Assembly: GCA_043757265.1 (NCBI GenBank)
Contig: JAYUQP010000045.1
Span: forward strand, 17,262 to 81,261
Direction of reading: 5' to 3'
Length of the DNA: 64,000 nt
Source of the DNA: JANPLN01 sp043757265
GTDB lineage: Bacteria > Bdellovibrionota > Bdellovibrionia > Bdellovibrionales > JAGQZY01
Of the stretch, positions 1-8,507 are shown in pieces; the first letter of the stretch is position 1; each line of letters starts with the position of its first letter. The notes below the pieces were generated by a model. That model had not been told where the DNA came from and did no database searches. It was given only the letters and a program-made list of their open reading frames with translations. A program made the translations under genes and the position numbers.

Positions 1-654
1 GGACAGGAGCTTGTGCGGTGGCTCAAAGATCCTGAACACAAAAGCTCGAAAGTTGTGCGCATCGGAGTCCAATCGGGAATGTCGAGGGGTGTTCAAATCG
101 AGTTTCTAAAACCCATCCTCAATAAACCCGAGCATAAAATTGAAGTGGTTTCCGGCGACCAAGAGCGTCTTCTGAGATTGCTGAATGATTATAAAATCGA
201 TCTGATCTTGATGTCGAGCGCGCTTGACGAACGTTTTTCGTTTCAGAGCTATGCACATGTTCTGTTTACAAGCTCGGTATGTGTGGCTGCGCGATCAGGA
301 CTTAAACTCAAAGAGCGCGATATAAAAAAAGCTCTCGCTCACTACCCTTTGTATTTGCCAAGTGTCTCTTTAGAAATCCGAGTGCAAATTGATGCGTATT
401 TCGAGAGGCATAGAATAAAGCCCAACATTGCAGGTGAAATTGATGATATTGCTCTCCTCAGAATGTTAGCGCTATCGACCGATGCGCTTGTGCTTATTCC
501 CGAAATTGGGGTAGATCGCGACATCGTCGATAAAACCATCAAAGTGCATCATAAGTTTTTGGATATCAAAAAGTACTACTACGCCATCACTCGACAGCAA
601 AAGTACCCAAACCCCTTGAGTGGGTTCTTAATCAAATCGATGAAAAAGGAATAA
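1..654 (+). CDS. NhaR-like LysR-family transcriptional regulator, 3' part
   Basis: The reading frame is open from base 1, so the gene starts upstream of the window; a GTG at 13 is internal, not the start. What remains is the effector-binding half of a LysR-type regulator. The upstream DNA-binding helix-turn-helix is not in view. The segment GEIDDIALLRMLALSTDAL followed by VLIPEIGVDRDIVDKT resembles the C-terminal region of NhaR (GEFDDAALMKA...), the LysR-type activator of the sodium/proton antiporter gene nhaA in enterobacteria. No nhaA is visible nearby, so the ligand and target are unknown. The gene is convergent with the secreted protein at 783-1559, with a hairpin between them. Family assignment is fairly safe; NhaR-like function is inference from similarity I recall. 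Confidence 0.75.
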   Translation, partial: GQELVRWLKDPEHKSSKVVRIGVQSGMSRGVQIEFLKPILNKPEHKIEVVSGDQERLLRLLNDYKIDLILMSSALDERFSFQSYAHVLFTSSVCVAARSGLKLKERDIKKALAHYPLYLPSVSLEIRVQIDAYFERHRIKPNIAGEIDDIALLRMLALSTDALVLIPEIGVDRDIVDKTIKVHHKFLDIKKYYYAITRQQKYPNPLSGFLIKSMKKE

Positions 655-747
655 TCTGTAACCTTTTACCATCTCGCTTCGCCCCTTTGAGGACGTTTGT
701 TTGAACGCACACCAACGTTAAATAAATTGAGTCGATAGGTTTATAAA

Positions 748-772
748 GAGAGAGCACAATTTTTGCTCTCTC
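748..772. terminator. Hairpin between convergent genes
   Basis: Nine-base arms GAGAGAGCA (748-756) and TGCTCTCTC (764-772) pair perfectly around a seven-base loop. It sits between the ends of the regulator (654) and the minus-strand gene (783). The loop is T-rich but there is no long T run after the stem, so termination is probable rather than certain. Confidence 0.55.
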
Positions 773-782
773 ACTTGCAAAT

Positions 783-1559
783 TTATTTAAGCCACTTTTT
801 AGCTTTTGCATTTGGCGCAAAGTATTTTTCTACTTCGGCAAATGGAACTCTTACCGAAAGTGCACACGGAGTCGCTACATGGGGTGGATTTACAGTCAGC
901 ACAACGGTCTTGTTAGCTGCGTAGCCTGAGATCAATGGAAAAAAAGACTCCAGTGATTCTAAGACTTCTTGTTTTGTTTGACCAGAATAGCATCCACTAT
1001 ATGCGTCTGCATCTTTGGCAATTTCTGAACCTATATTTTTATAAATGATTTGAGCCAATTCTTTTTGATACGCATGAAACTTATCCCAGTTGTCACCCGA
1101 AAGATCTTGCACGGGAATTTCTGAGTCTAACAGAACCTGTTCGCCCGTTTTTGAGTCGAAAGTCATGTAATATGTCCCGTAGTTAGGATGAGCTCCGCCA
1201 CAGTAGCTGCTCGTAGTTGCTTCAACACCAACATAGTTTTTATTGAGTCCAACAATTCGAGCACTGACACTTGCGTAATACGAAATTTGAGCATCGGCGC
1301 CGTAAAACTCTTCAATTTCTTTTTTAACTTCGTCAGCGCTTAGGCCGCAACCTTCTGTTGCCATTTCCTCGATTTGTTTGCTAATCACATTATAAGCAGG
1401 AGCTGCTGACTCTGGTAAAAGCTGTGGGTAACTTGCATACAGTTCGTACACACCTTCAACCTTTTCCTCATTTAAAACTGTTTTAAAAGAATCGGCGTGG
1501 GATGTGATACTCACAAATACACTCATTAACGTGAACGTCGTAACGATAAAAAATTTCAT
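783..1559 (-). CDS. Secreted RsiV/DUF3298-like protein
   Basis: A 258-residue protein with a clear Sec signal peptide (MKFFIVTTFTLMSVFVSITS, cleavage near SHA-DS). The middle holds CGGAHPNYGTYYMTFDSKTG at about residues 127-146, the hallmark of the DUF3298/RsiV fold (aHPN followed by an acidic residue and a T-G turn). Family members occur in anti-sigma factor RsiV and in PdaC-type peptidoglycan deacetylases as an extracytoplasmic module. Here it stands alone, with no deacetylase domain or transmembrane anti-sigma part, so it is a free periplasmic protein of unknown role. Four cysteines could form disulfides. It starts with ATG and lies alone on the minus strand. Confidence 0.7.
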   Translation of the reverse strand: MKFFIVTTFTLMSVFVSITSHADSFKTVLNEEKVEGVYELYASYPQLLPESAAPAYNVISKQIEEMATEGCGLSADEVKKEIEEFYGADAQISYYASVSARIVGLNKNYVGVEATTSSYCGGAHPNYGTYYMTFDSKTGEQVLLDSEIPVQDLSGDNWDKFHAYQKELAQIIYKNIGSEIAKDADAYSGCYSGQTKQEVLESLESFFPLISGYAANKTVVLTVNPPHVATPCALSVRVPFAEVEKYFAPNAKAKKWLK

Positions 1560-1793
1560 TAAAGTCTCCTTTTGCGTGGCGCTGTTAAGCGCTTTTGTTT
1601 ACCTAAACCTAGCCGGAGCCGAAATGATTGGGTATGCCCACGTAGAAAAATAGTAATAATTTCAGCTAACACATTTGAAACCTAATATCTTAGGTACAAT
1701 CTAACATCATCGCTGTGAGTATGAAGCAACTGCGAGTGTAAGGTATGCATTAGCAAAGAGTGTAATAATGTATGCAGTACAAACTGGGAGGCG

Positions 1794-2180
1794 CTAGATT
1801 GGCGTCTCGATACATTTCGTACGATCACAAACCGTCGTTGTTGGTGTGATCATCTGACACGTTCCCATCATATTACCACCCTCAAGCTGTAGGATCTCTT
1901 TGCTCACCAATTCATGAAGCTTCGCTCGCTCAACTATTTTTGCATAATGACTGTTGCGCTGAGAGACAACTAGAAAACCCGCTGGGCCACCGCAGTGCCT
2001 TGCGCCGAGGGCGACACTCGTACACTCGTCGGATCTAGTGCACGAAAGATCTCTGTTGAGATCGAGGATTTCTTGCATAAGATCCTCAGCATTAGGTTTC
2101 GCTTTGCTCGGTGGTGCATCCCCAACCGCGTGGCTTGAAAATGCAAATATTAAAAGTGCAGTCATAGTAAAAATATACAT
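1794..2180 (-). CDS. Small secreted cysteine-containing protein
   Basis: A 128-residue protein with a short N-terminal hydrophobic signal ending near SSHA-VG. The mature part has six cysteines, in the order C..DEC, HCGGPAGF, TCQM, VCDRTKC. I recognise the pattern (acidic D-x-C followed by CGGP and a C-terminal C-x4-C) from secreted proteins of unknown function in delta-like proteobacteria, but cannot name a family. Its ATG overlaps the stop codon of pepP by one base (TAATG), so it is probably co-transcribed and translationally coupled with pepP. Function unknown. Confidence 0.7.
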   Translation of the reverse strand: MYIFTMTALLIFAFSSHAVGDAPPSKAKPNAEDLMQEILDLNRDLSCTRSDECTSVALGARHCGGPAGFLVVSQRNSHYAKIVERAKLHELVSKEILQLEGGNMMGTCQMITPTTTVCDRTKCIETPI

Positions 2181-3493
2181 TAAGAAAGTCCTCTCTCGGC
2201 CATAACAGCTTCAATTTCATTGATATCTTTTGGTGCTAAAATCGTCATTACTTCGTGTCCAGCGGACGTGACGAGAACGTCATCTTCGATGCGAACGCCA
2301 ATTCCCCGATATTCTTTTGGTACTGTGTCGTCATCCACCGGAATGTACAGCCCAGGCTCAACGGTAATAACCATGCCGGCTTCAAGCAGGCGCGACTGAC
2401 CGTTGATTTTATAAAGTCCAACATCATGCACATCCATCCCTAAAAGATGCCCGATGTTATGTGGATAGTACTTGCGATAGGCCATGGATTGGATGTTCTG
2501 CTCCACAGTGCCTTTTAAAAAACCCATCTCTAAAAGTTCTTGTGTGAGCAGTCGACGGGCCACTTCCTGAAGCTCTTCGTAACGAAGGCCTGGCTTAACC
2601 ATGGAAATTAAATGAGTTTGCACTTTTAAAACACGACTATACACATCTTTTTGTGCGGCAGAAAACTTGCCATTCATTGGATAGGTACGAGTAATGTCTG
2701 CCGTGAAATAATTCTTTTCGGCTCCGGCGTCGATTAATAATAGGTCGCCGTCTTTACTGGCTGAATTATTATCTCGGTAATGGAGGATGGTTGCATTGCT
2801 ACCTGCTGCGATGATGGAAAAATATCCCTCGCGATGTGCATTGCGCGAAAAGAACTCGTTGAAAAGGATGGCCTGAATTTCTTTTTCGTTCATTCCAGCT
2901 CGCACTTTTTGCATCACTGATTTATGAGCTTCCGCAGTTAAACGACAAGCTTCACGATGCCATTCGATTTCTTGCGCGCTTTTCACAATGCGCATTTCGC
3001 CAATAACTTCCTTGGGATCGTGAATGGGCAGCATGCCACGCCCTGACCGTCCAAGCGTCGTTACAAATTCTTTAATGGCTCGCAAAACTAACCAATCTCG
3101 CTCGGAAGTTTCCAATGTGTAAAAAACTCGCTCCACTCCAGTGAGAAGTGTAGGTAGCTTGGCGGCAAAGTCTTTAAAATCATAGGCTTCGTCGACACCG
3201 AATATGGATTTTGCACCCTCGAGTCCATAACGATACCCATCCCAGATTTCCTTTGATGGATCCCGGGGACGAACAAACATTCTGAATGGATTTGCTTGAT
3301 TTGGTAAAAATACGCAAATGGATTCTGGTTCTTCAAATCCAGTCATGTAAACAAAATCGCTTTGCGCGCGAAAGCGTTCCCAACCACTTTCTACGCCAGA
3401 AAATAAAATCAAAGCTGAGTTCGGCGCTTTTTTTGCAAACTCGTCGCGACGTTTTTTGAACTCCTGTAAATTACTGAACGTGCGGTTTTTCAA
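2180..3493 (-). CDS. pepP: Xaa-Pro aminopeptidase (M24B)
   Basis: A 437-residue metallopeptidase that removes N-terminal residues preceding proline. It has an N-terminal AMP_N (creatinase-like) domain at about 1-150 and a pita-bread M24 domain from about 165. All five metal ligands are visible: D255, D266 (DAGAEKNYFTADITRTYP), H349 (HNIGH), E379 (VEPGLY) and E403 (VRIEDD). The length matches E. coli PepP. The start codon is TTG at 3493, preceded by a GGGAG Shine-Dalgarno about six bases upstream; no better in-frame ATG precedes the AMP_N domain. It lies between a patatin-like lipoprotein gene upstream and a small secreted protein gene downstream, all on the minus strand. Probably cytoplasmic, since no signal peptide is seen. 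Confidence 0.93.
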   Translation of the reverse strand: MKNRTFSNLQEFKKRRDEFAKKAPNSALILFSGVESGWERFRAQSDFVYMTGFEEPESICVFLPNQANPFRMFVRPRDPSKEIWDGYRYGLEGAKSIFGVDEAYDFKDFAAKLPTLLTGVERVFYTLETSERDWLVLRAIKEFVTTLGRSGRGMLPIHDPKEVIGEMRIVKSAQEIEWHREACRLTAEAHKSVMQKVRAGMNEKEIQAILFNEFFSRNAHREGYFSIIAAGSNATILHYRDNNSASKDGDLLLIDAGAEKNYFTADITRTYPMNGKFSAAQKDVYSRVLKVQTHLISMVKPGLRYEELQEVARRLLTQELLEMGFLKGTVEQNIQSMAYRKYYPHNIGHLLGMDVHDVGLYKINGQSRLLEAGMVITVEPGLYIPVDDDTVPKEYRGIGVRIEDDVLVTSAGHEVMTILAPKDINEIEAVMAERGLS

Positions 3494-3507
3494 AGTGAAC
3501 TCCCTTT

Positions 3508-4467
3508 TTAGAAATCATATTTTTTGTTGATCTGTTCCAGCTGCGATGTCGCACTTTGTTTGCCAAGTTGAATAAGACGCAATCTTTGATCCGTGTCTGT
3601 CATTTTGAACGAAGACGTGTCGATACTGATGACTTCGTGGACACCAGAACTCTTGGCATTTTTTAAACTTTGCATCGCCGCCGACCAGGCCAGCCACACA
3701 CCGTCGGTGTCGTCCCAATCGGCAAATTGTTTTTTATCAACGTTGTCTAGAACGTTCACCAGCACTATCAACTCTGCGCCGGCAGATTTTAAAAACTGAA
3801 CCGACTCTTGTAGAGCAAACGGGGCCGCCAGTACATCCGAATGTTGGAACATGGGCGGGAAGTACCAGCATCCGCGCATTGAATTTTTAAGACTGCCCTT
3901 AGTGGCTAACGAAACGCGACCCGATGGGGCGCGCAAATAGGGACATGCAAACGGAATTTTTGTTTGCTCGATGCGTGTGTCAGTAAACACCTTGCCTAAA
4001 AAAAGATCGTAGTCTTTATTTGCGGCCGGATTCATCTTTTTAGAAAACAATCCTTTATCAGCGAACGTGGCCTTGGGGAGTTGCGATACTTTCCAGTCCA
4101 TCTCGTGAATCTGTCCGCTGAGCGCGAACAGGCCTCCAACCAGAGCTCCCCACTCTAGGCCTGCCACAGCAACCACGGGTAGTTTATTTTTTTCGATTTC
4201 TTGCAGAACGCCTATTTGAGCTAAAGTTTTTGCTCCACCGGGTCCAAAAATAAGACCCACGCGAGGCGCTCTTTGCCCCACAAATTGAGGGACGTTCACG
4301 GTTTCTGGAACGCCTGCGGGAACCTGTGCATTTGAACTTGATGGCATTTGAATCGTTGGATCTTGCGGGGCAGAGGTGGGTTTCGTTTGGCAAGACGCTG
4401 CCAAGAACATAAAAATCAAGCCACCACTAATTTTTTTGCAGATATATAAAATACTCTTGGTTTCCAT
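3508..4467 (-). CDS. Patatin-like lipoprotein lacking the catalytic serine
   Basis: A lipoprotein of 319 residues from the ATG at 4467. This start is chosen over upstream ones because GGGGAG lies just before it and it gives a proper lipoprotein signal ending LFLAAS-C26 type (cysteine 26). From residue 71 the sequence follows the patatin fold: VGLIFGPGGAKTLAQIGVL (glycine-rich oxyanion loop), then AGLEWGALVGGLFALSG where true patatins have G-T-S-x-G. The nucleophile position is therefore glutamate (E105), and the later D-G-G/A motif reads HSDVLAAPF. Both dyad positions look altered, so it is unlikely to be an active phospholipase. Its 5' end overlaps the end of tlyA by 41 bases. Confidence 0.75.
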   Translation of the reverse strand: METKSILYICKKISGGLIFMFLAASCQTKPTSAPQDPTIQMPSSSNAQVPAGVPETVNVPQFVGQRAPRVGLIFGPGGAKTLAQIGVLQEIEKNKLPVVAVAGLEWGALVGGLFALSGQIHEMDWKVSQLPKATFADKGLFSKKMNPAANKDYDLFLGKVFTDTRIEQTKIPFACPYLRAPSGRVSLATKGSLKNSMRGCWYFPPMFQHSDVLAAPFALQESVQFLKSAGAELIVLVNVLDNVDKKQFADWDDTDGVWLAWSAAMQSLKNAKSSGVHEVISIDTSSFKMTDTDQRLRLIQLGKQSATSQLEQINKKYDF

Positions 4468-5200
4468 CTTCTCCCCGAACATTAGATTTAAGCGTACCGA
4501 GAACTTTCTTGCCGTCATCTATAAGGGTTTTAACTGTTTTTTCGAGAACACGCAAACCTTCCTCATCTGGGACAGTTCCTTTTTTGCCGTGCACGCCCCT
4601 ACCGACTTCAAATTGTGGTTTGAAAAGAATCAGTGTCAGGCCTCCGGTTTTTAGTAGTTCCCATTGCGCTGATACAACAAAGAGTGCGGAAATGAACGAG
4701 ACGTCACATACGAGCATGTCAAACGGTAACAAGGCGCCCGCTTGCTCAACGGCCTTTAAAGTCTCAGGCGGTAATGGATGGCGTGCATTTATTTTTTCAA
4801 GACTCAGGATATTTGGATGGCCAGCTACGCGCGGATGTAGTTGGGCGTGCCCCACATCAACGCCCACGACGAAGCTGGCTCCATGGTGTAATAAACACTC
4901 GGTAAACCCGCCGGTGGATTGCCCAAGATCTAAAATTTGCATGTCCTTTACCGAAATATTCCAAAAAGCCAGAGCCTCGTGGAGTTTGGCTCCTGAACGT
5001 GAAACGTATTTTAGTTCAAGATCCTCGGTAATTTCCCAATCGTCTGGAGAAAGTGATTCAACCTCTTGCGAAACTTTAGTAATTTGGATTTTTCGACCAC
5101 CGCGTTTTAGAAAGACCAGTCCTTTTTCGATGGCGACTTGGGCCTTTTTACGCGAATCAAAAAGTCTTAATTCCAACAAAACTTTGTCTGCTCGTCTCAA
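4427..5200 (-). CDS. tlyA: TlyA-family 2'-O-ribose rRNA methyltransferase
   Basis: A 257-residue protein: an N-terminal S4 RNA-binding domain (about 1-60, RRADKVLLELRLFDSRKKAQ) followed by an FtsJ-like methyltransferase domain from about 80. The SAM-binding motif is DLGQSTGGFTECLLHHGA, and the family signature VDVGHAQLHPRV follows. Family members methylate cytidines in 16S and 23S rRNA and are often annotated as hemolysin A. The start is TTG at 5200, directly after the TAA stop of ispA (TAATTG); no ATG exists before the S4 domain, so the TTG is convincing. Part of the xseA-xseB-ispA-tlyA minus-strand cluster, a common arrangement in bacteria. Confidence 0.9.
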   Translation of the reverse strand: MRRADKVLLELRLFDSRKKAQVAIEKGLVFLKRGGRKIQITKVSQEVESLSPDDWEITEDLELKYVSRSGAKLHEALAFWNISVKDMQILDLGQSTGGFTECLLHHGASFVVGVDVGHAQLHPRVAGHPNILSLEKINARHPLPPETLKAVEQAGALLPFDMLVCDVSFISALFVVSAQWELLKTGGLTLILFKPQFEVGRGVHGKKGTVPDEEGLRVLEKTVKTLIDDGKKVLGTLKSNVRGEDGNQEYFIYLQKN

Positions 5201-6046
5201 TTATTTATTCCGCGTCAGATTGTATTGATAAAAACTGCGAAGCTCACGATACGGAAGTGGCAATGTCTCGATCTGCGCCAAACCGTCCTGGGTTTTTTGC
5301 TCGAGCAACTCTGAAACTTTTTGCGCGCTTAGAAAAAAAAGGACGCTTTTAGCAGATTGATCTTCGGCCCCGTCCAAAAGATCATCTTTAATTTGAAAAC
5401 ACAGGCCAAGATTTAAACCCAATACACGGAGTTTTCCACACAGCTCTTGCGATGCTCCAGCCACAATGGCAGCCCCTTCGATGGTTGCAGAGATAAGCTC
5501 AGCTGTTTTGTTCGCGTGGACTTTATAAACAGCGTCCAAGCCATTGAGAGGCTGTCCCAATTTCATGTCCATGGCTTGGCCGCCCACCATCCCACTAGCT
5601 CCTGCAGCTCGTGCGAGAAGCAACGTGAGACGCTGGGCTATTTCTGGAGTGTCGGCATAGGCTTTTGCGATGACAAGAAAACCTTCGGTCAACAGTGCAT
5701 CGCCTGCTAAAAGTGCTAGCGACTCACCAAATTTTTTATGGTTTGTGGGCTGGCCGCGCCGCTCATCATCGTTATCCATGCATGGTAGGTCATCGTGGAT
5801 GAGAGAGTAAGTATGGATCATCTCGACGGCTGCGGCCCAGCCAACGGCTTGCGAAGAGACTGTGAGAGCGAGTGTAGGGCGAAATCGCTTGCCGCCAGAA
5901 AACAGCGAGTATTTCATCGCCTCGTGCAACTGCGGCGACAACGAATTGATTTCGGACGCGCGAAGAGCAAAGTATTCATTTAAAAAAACTTCCACGGCCT
6001 CGGTGGTGTTAAGAATCTCGTTATAATCTATCAGATCCCCGCTCAT
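5201..6046 (-). CDS. ispA: Polyprenyl (farnesyl/geranylgeranyl) diphosphate synthase
   Basis: A 281-residue trans-isoprenyl diphosphate synthase that condenses isopentenyl diphosphate with allylic diphosphates to make C15-C20 chains for quinones and undecaprenyl carriers. The first aspartate-rich motif DDLPCMD is at 85-91 with the following RRGQPTNH; the second, DDLLD, is at 221-225. An early GGKRFRP (51-57) binds the diphosphate. Bulky residues before the first motif (HTYSLIHDD) suit a short-chain product, but chain length cannot be fixed by eye. It overlaps xseB by four bases (ATGA) and abuts tlyA, which supports one operon. Confidence 0.92.
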   Translation of the reverse strand: MSGDLIDYNEILNTTEAVEVFLNEYFALRASEINSLSPQLHEAMKYSLFSGGKRFRPTLALTVSSQAVGWAAAVEMIHTYSLIHDDLPCMDNDDERRGQPTNHKKFGESLALLAGDALLTEGFLVIAKAYADTPEIAQRLTLLLARAAGASGMVGGQAMDMKLGQPLNGLDAVYKVHANKTAELISATIEGAAIVAGASQELCGKLRVLGLNLGLCFQIKDDLLDGAEDQSAKSVLFFLSAQKVSELLEQKTQDGLAQIETLPLPYRELRSFYQYNLTRNK

Positions 6047-6258
6047 GCTTTAAAAGGCTGGATCACTGGTTGGCCTTGAGCATCTTGTCCCAGGAGCAAC
6101 TCAACTTTTTGCTCTGCCTCGTCCAGTTCTTTTTGACAAGTTCGTGAAAGCTTAACGCCTTCTTCAAAAAGCTTTAATGAATCCTCTAATGGAATGTCGC
6201 CGCCTTCCATTTTTGCAACGATTTCTTCGAGGCGATTTAATTTTTTTTCAAAGTCCAT
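6043..6258 (-). CDS. xseB: Exodeoxyribonuclease VII small subunit
   Basis: A 71-residue helical protein with the family pattern FEKKLNRLEEIVAKMEGGDI followed by PLEDSLKLFEEGVKL. XseB binds in several copies to XseA to form exonuclease VII, which degrades single-stranded DNA from both ends and acts in repair. The length is typical. It lies between xseA upstream and ispA downstream, overlapping ispA by four bases. The 122-base gap from xseA is larger than usual for this pair and contains the short repeats described at 6281-6345. Confidence 0.92.
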   Translation of the reverse strand: MDFEKKLNRLEEIVAKMEGGDIPLEDSLKLFEEGVKLSRTCQKELDEAEQKVELLLGQDAQGQPVIQPFKA

Positions 6259-6280
6259 GACGACTCCTTCTGCCCTTCGG

Positions 6281-6345
6281 GGCTAATCTAGTTGACACTT
6301 TTTGCTCTCGGCCTACGCCTCGGCTAATCTAGTTGACACTTTTTG
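6281..6345. repeat. Two copies of a 24-bp direct repeat in the xseA-xseB gap
   Basis: The same 24 bases (starting GGCTAATCTAGTTGACAC) occur at 6281-6304 and 6322-6345, giving a 41-base period. A decayed third copy (TCGGCCTAAACCTCGGCAAT) follows near 6361-6380. A small GCCC-TTCG-GGGC hairpin precedes the first copy. The TTGACA seen here is on the plus strand, opposite to the genes, and there is no matching -10 box, so I do not call it a promoter. Confidence 0.7.
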
Positions 6346-6380
6346 GCTGCCAAACTTGCGTCGGCCTAAACCTCGGCAAT

Positions 6381-7904
6381 CTAATCTTGCTTTTGGTCGG
6401 CTTCCGTTTCAGTCTCGAATCTTGAATCTGCTGCTCCTAAAACTTTTACGCGCAACGCGCCTACGTTTAGTTGAACATCTAACTCTTGATTTGCTTTCAC
6501 TTGGCTTGCTTCTTTTACAATTTTGTCACCGCTAAACACCAATGCGTAACCGCGACCCATCACCTTTAATGGACTAAGAGAATCCAACATCGAAGCAATC
6601 CCCGAGAGTTGGCGTTTTTGTTTTTGTAATAAAAAGGCAATGTCCTTTTGCATGGTTTGCTGCAAATACGAAAACCGTTGCCGGCGGGCATGGAGAATCA
6701 CTCGCGGGCTTTTCATTTTTTCGCGCAGCAATCGCACTTGCATGCGTTGGTCACGGGCAAATCTCTGCCAACCTAAAATCATTCGCTGGTGAAGCTCATC
6801 GCACCGAATTGCTAAGTCTTGCAAACGTCTTTTAGGATCAATCAACTGACCTTGAAGACGGTGCAACAGGCTTTGCTGTTGGCCAAGCGTGTACTGGATT
6901 CTTTGGAGTATATGTTTTTGTAAATTGCGAATTTTTTCGGAAAGTTCGCCTGCACTTTTCGCCACGATCTCGGCGGCTGCCGAAGGCGTTGGTGCACGCA
7001 CGTCTGCAACAAAATCAGCAATCGTAAAATCAATTTCGTGCCCTACCGCTGAAATGATCGGAATCTTAGAAGCAAAAATGGCTCTTGCTACCTTTTCTTC
7101 GTTGAAGCACCACATGTCTTCGATGGAACCACCGCCGCGCCCGACAATAAGCACGTCGAATCCACCCACTGCATTTGCAAGCCGGATTCCACGGACAACT
7201 TCGTCAGCCGCTCCTTCGCCCTGCACACGTGCGGGAATCACGGTGATTTTTCCGCTGCGGTATCGGCGACTGAGAACATTTAGAATGTCTTGAATCGCAG
7301 CCCCGGTGGGCGAAGTGACTACGCCGATACTTTTTGGAAGTAAAGGAAGGCTTCGTTTGTGTTCAGCATTGAATAATCCTTCTTGAAAAAGTTTTTCTTT
7401 AAGCTGCTCATAAGCCCGCTGCAAAGCACCTGCGCCTACGGGCTCCATGGTTTCGCAAAAAATTTGATAATTTCCTCGTGGCTCGTACACCGTCACGCGG
7501 CCGCGCGCAATAACCTCCATGCCGTTATCTGGACGAAATTTGAGCCGGCCGTTAAAGCCCTTAAACATCACCGCGCTAATCTGTGATTTTTCGTCTTTTA
7601 AACTAAAATAAAAATGACCCGAGGTGTGAGCTTTAAAATTTGAAATTTCACCCTGCAGCCAAACTGATTTGAATTCGCCTTCGATTTGCTCTTTGATCAT
7701 TTGGTTTAGATTCGAAACTGTGAGCACAGTTGGCTCGGAAGGTTTTTCTGGTTCGGCCGCCGCTTCGGGTCCGGTATCTTCAACGAAGGGTAAGGACTCA
7801 GATGTTTTTTTGCGCAAAATCTCTGGTCCCGGCTCCAGTAGCGTATTCCATTTGTTGAAACTCATTTGATCGGAAGACTGTTCTTTTGACGACGTAATTT
7901 TCAC
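6381..7904 (-). CDS. xseA: Exodeoxyribonuclease VII large subunit
   Basis: A 507-residue catalytic subunit of exonuclease VII. The N-terminal OB-fold starts at about residue 60 (LTVSNLNQMIKEQIEGEFKS) with the typical VWLQGEISNFK and GHFYFSLKD. The nuclease core contains SLPLLPKSIGVVTSPTGAAI, VIPARVQGEGA, IVGRGGGSIEDMWCFNEE and the HEIDFTIADFVADVRAPTPS signature. A coiled-coil arm and C-terminal segment follow. About 60 residues precede the OB-fold and are rich in E, P and S; this is longer than in E. coli. The frame starts at GTG 7904, but an ATG at 7865 (MSFNKWN) is also possible and neither has a strong Shine-Dalgarno. Confidence 0.92.
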   Translation of the reverse strand: MKITSSKEQSSDQMSFNKWNTLLEPGPEILRKKTSESLPFVEDTGPEAAAEPEKPSEPTVLTVSNLNQMIKEQIEGEFKSVWLQGEISNFKAHTSGHFYFSLKDEKSQISAVMFKGFNGRLKFRPDNGMEVIARGRVTVYEPRGNYQIFCETMEPVGAGALQRAYEQLKEKLFQEGLFNAEHKRSLPLLPKSIGVVTSPTGAAIQDILNVLSRRYRSGKITVIPARVQGEGAADEVVRGIRLANAVGGFDVLIVGRGGGSIEDMWCFNEEKVARAIFASKIPIISAVGHEIDFTIADFVADVRAPTPSAAAEIVAKSAGELSEKIRNLQKHILQRIQYTLGQQQSLLHRLQGQLIDPKRRLQDLAIRCDELHQRMILGWQRFARDQRMQVRLLREKMKSPRVILHARRQRFSYLQQTMQKDIAFLLQKQKRQLSGIASMLDSLSPLKVMGRGYALVFSGDKIVKEASQVKANQELDVQLNVGALRVKVLGAADSRFETETEADQKQD

Positions 7905-8245
7905 GGACGCAGATTAGAGGTGGGTTTGTCCGGGGTCAATGAGGGAAAAAAAAATTCTGTGGCAGCTAGGAGAAACATGGAAATCCCAAAATTCAGCAGG
8001 TGGGTGGCCATATAACAACTTTAGGCTTCCCAGCTTAAACTGGGCCTGCACACCATTGTCAGGGACAGCCCCCTTAGTATGCTTGTAGGATTTCTGTATT
8101 CTCAGCTTTACGCCACAGAACCCAATTACAATACTAGCAAAACTCTCGTCGGAGGGTTACACAATTTTTTGTTTTGCGCCAAAAGTCGATGCTTTTTTCT
8201 CAAACTTGACTTTTGTTTTCGCCATGCACTTCCGATACCAGTTTT
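7905..8245. other. Non-coding region upstream of xseA
   Basis: About 340 bases between the divergent xseA and the small membrane-protein gene. I see no convincing gene. The only structures are a short hairpin CCCAG-CTTAAA-CTGGG near 8026-8043 and a TTGACT at 8206-8211 that could be a -35 box for the downstream gene, without a good -10 at standard spacing. I looked for tRNA, SRP RNA and 6S-like patterns and did not find them. Confidence 0.4.
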
Positions 8246-8458
8246 ATGAATTTTGAAACCTTGGATTTTTTAACAATGTGGCTGGCTTTTATTTACGGCG
8301 TCGTTTTATTTTTTGTGCTCGAAATCCCATTATTAAAAAAATTAGAGGCGACGCATGCCAACTATTTTCTCATTTTGAGACAACATCGTCCTATCGCATT
8401 GTTTTGCCTTTGGTTTGGTGGCCTTTGGATCCTCCAAGATGTTCTGACAAAGGTCTAA
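8246..8458 (+). CDS. Small membrane protein of unknown function
   Basis: A 70-residue protein from the ATG at 8246 (MNFETLDFLTMWLAF). The frame extends upstream to a TTG at 8213, but that start would add a polar, unlikely N-terminus. Two hydrophobic stretches are visible: about residues 8-26 (MWLAFIYGVVLFFVLEIPLL) and 48-65 (IALFCLWFGGLWIL). A basic, hydrophilic loop between them (KKLEATHANYF) suggests a two-pass inner-membrane hairpin. I do not recognise a family. It precedes the secreted Cys-rich protein gene at 8508 by 49 bases. Confidence 0.55.
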   Translation: MNFETLDFLTMWLAFIYGVVLFFVLEIPLLKKLEATHANYFLILRQHRPIALFCLWFGGLWILQDVLTKV

Positions 8459-8507
8459 AGTTGAGACACTTTTTTACCGATACAGTCATATAAAACAAGG
8501 GGGCTTC

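Noticed and set aside
13..15. GTG at 13 as start of the first gene
   Set aside because: The frame is open to base 1 and the LysR DNA-binding domain is missing, so the gene begins outside the window.
4509..5228. 239-codon plus-strand frame opposite tlyA
   Set aside because: It is antisense to a well-supported methyltransferase gene and its product is Ser/Arg-rich without motifs.
6291..6296. TTGACA in the xseA-xseB gap as a promoter
   Set aside because: It faces away from xseB and xseA and has no -10 box at the right distance.
7905..8245. Possible small RNA gene (SRP, 6S or tRNA) in the gap before 8246
   Set aside because: No SRP loop sequence, no T-arm GTTCGA pattern and no closed 6S-like hairpin; only a five-base stem was found.
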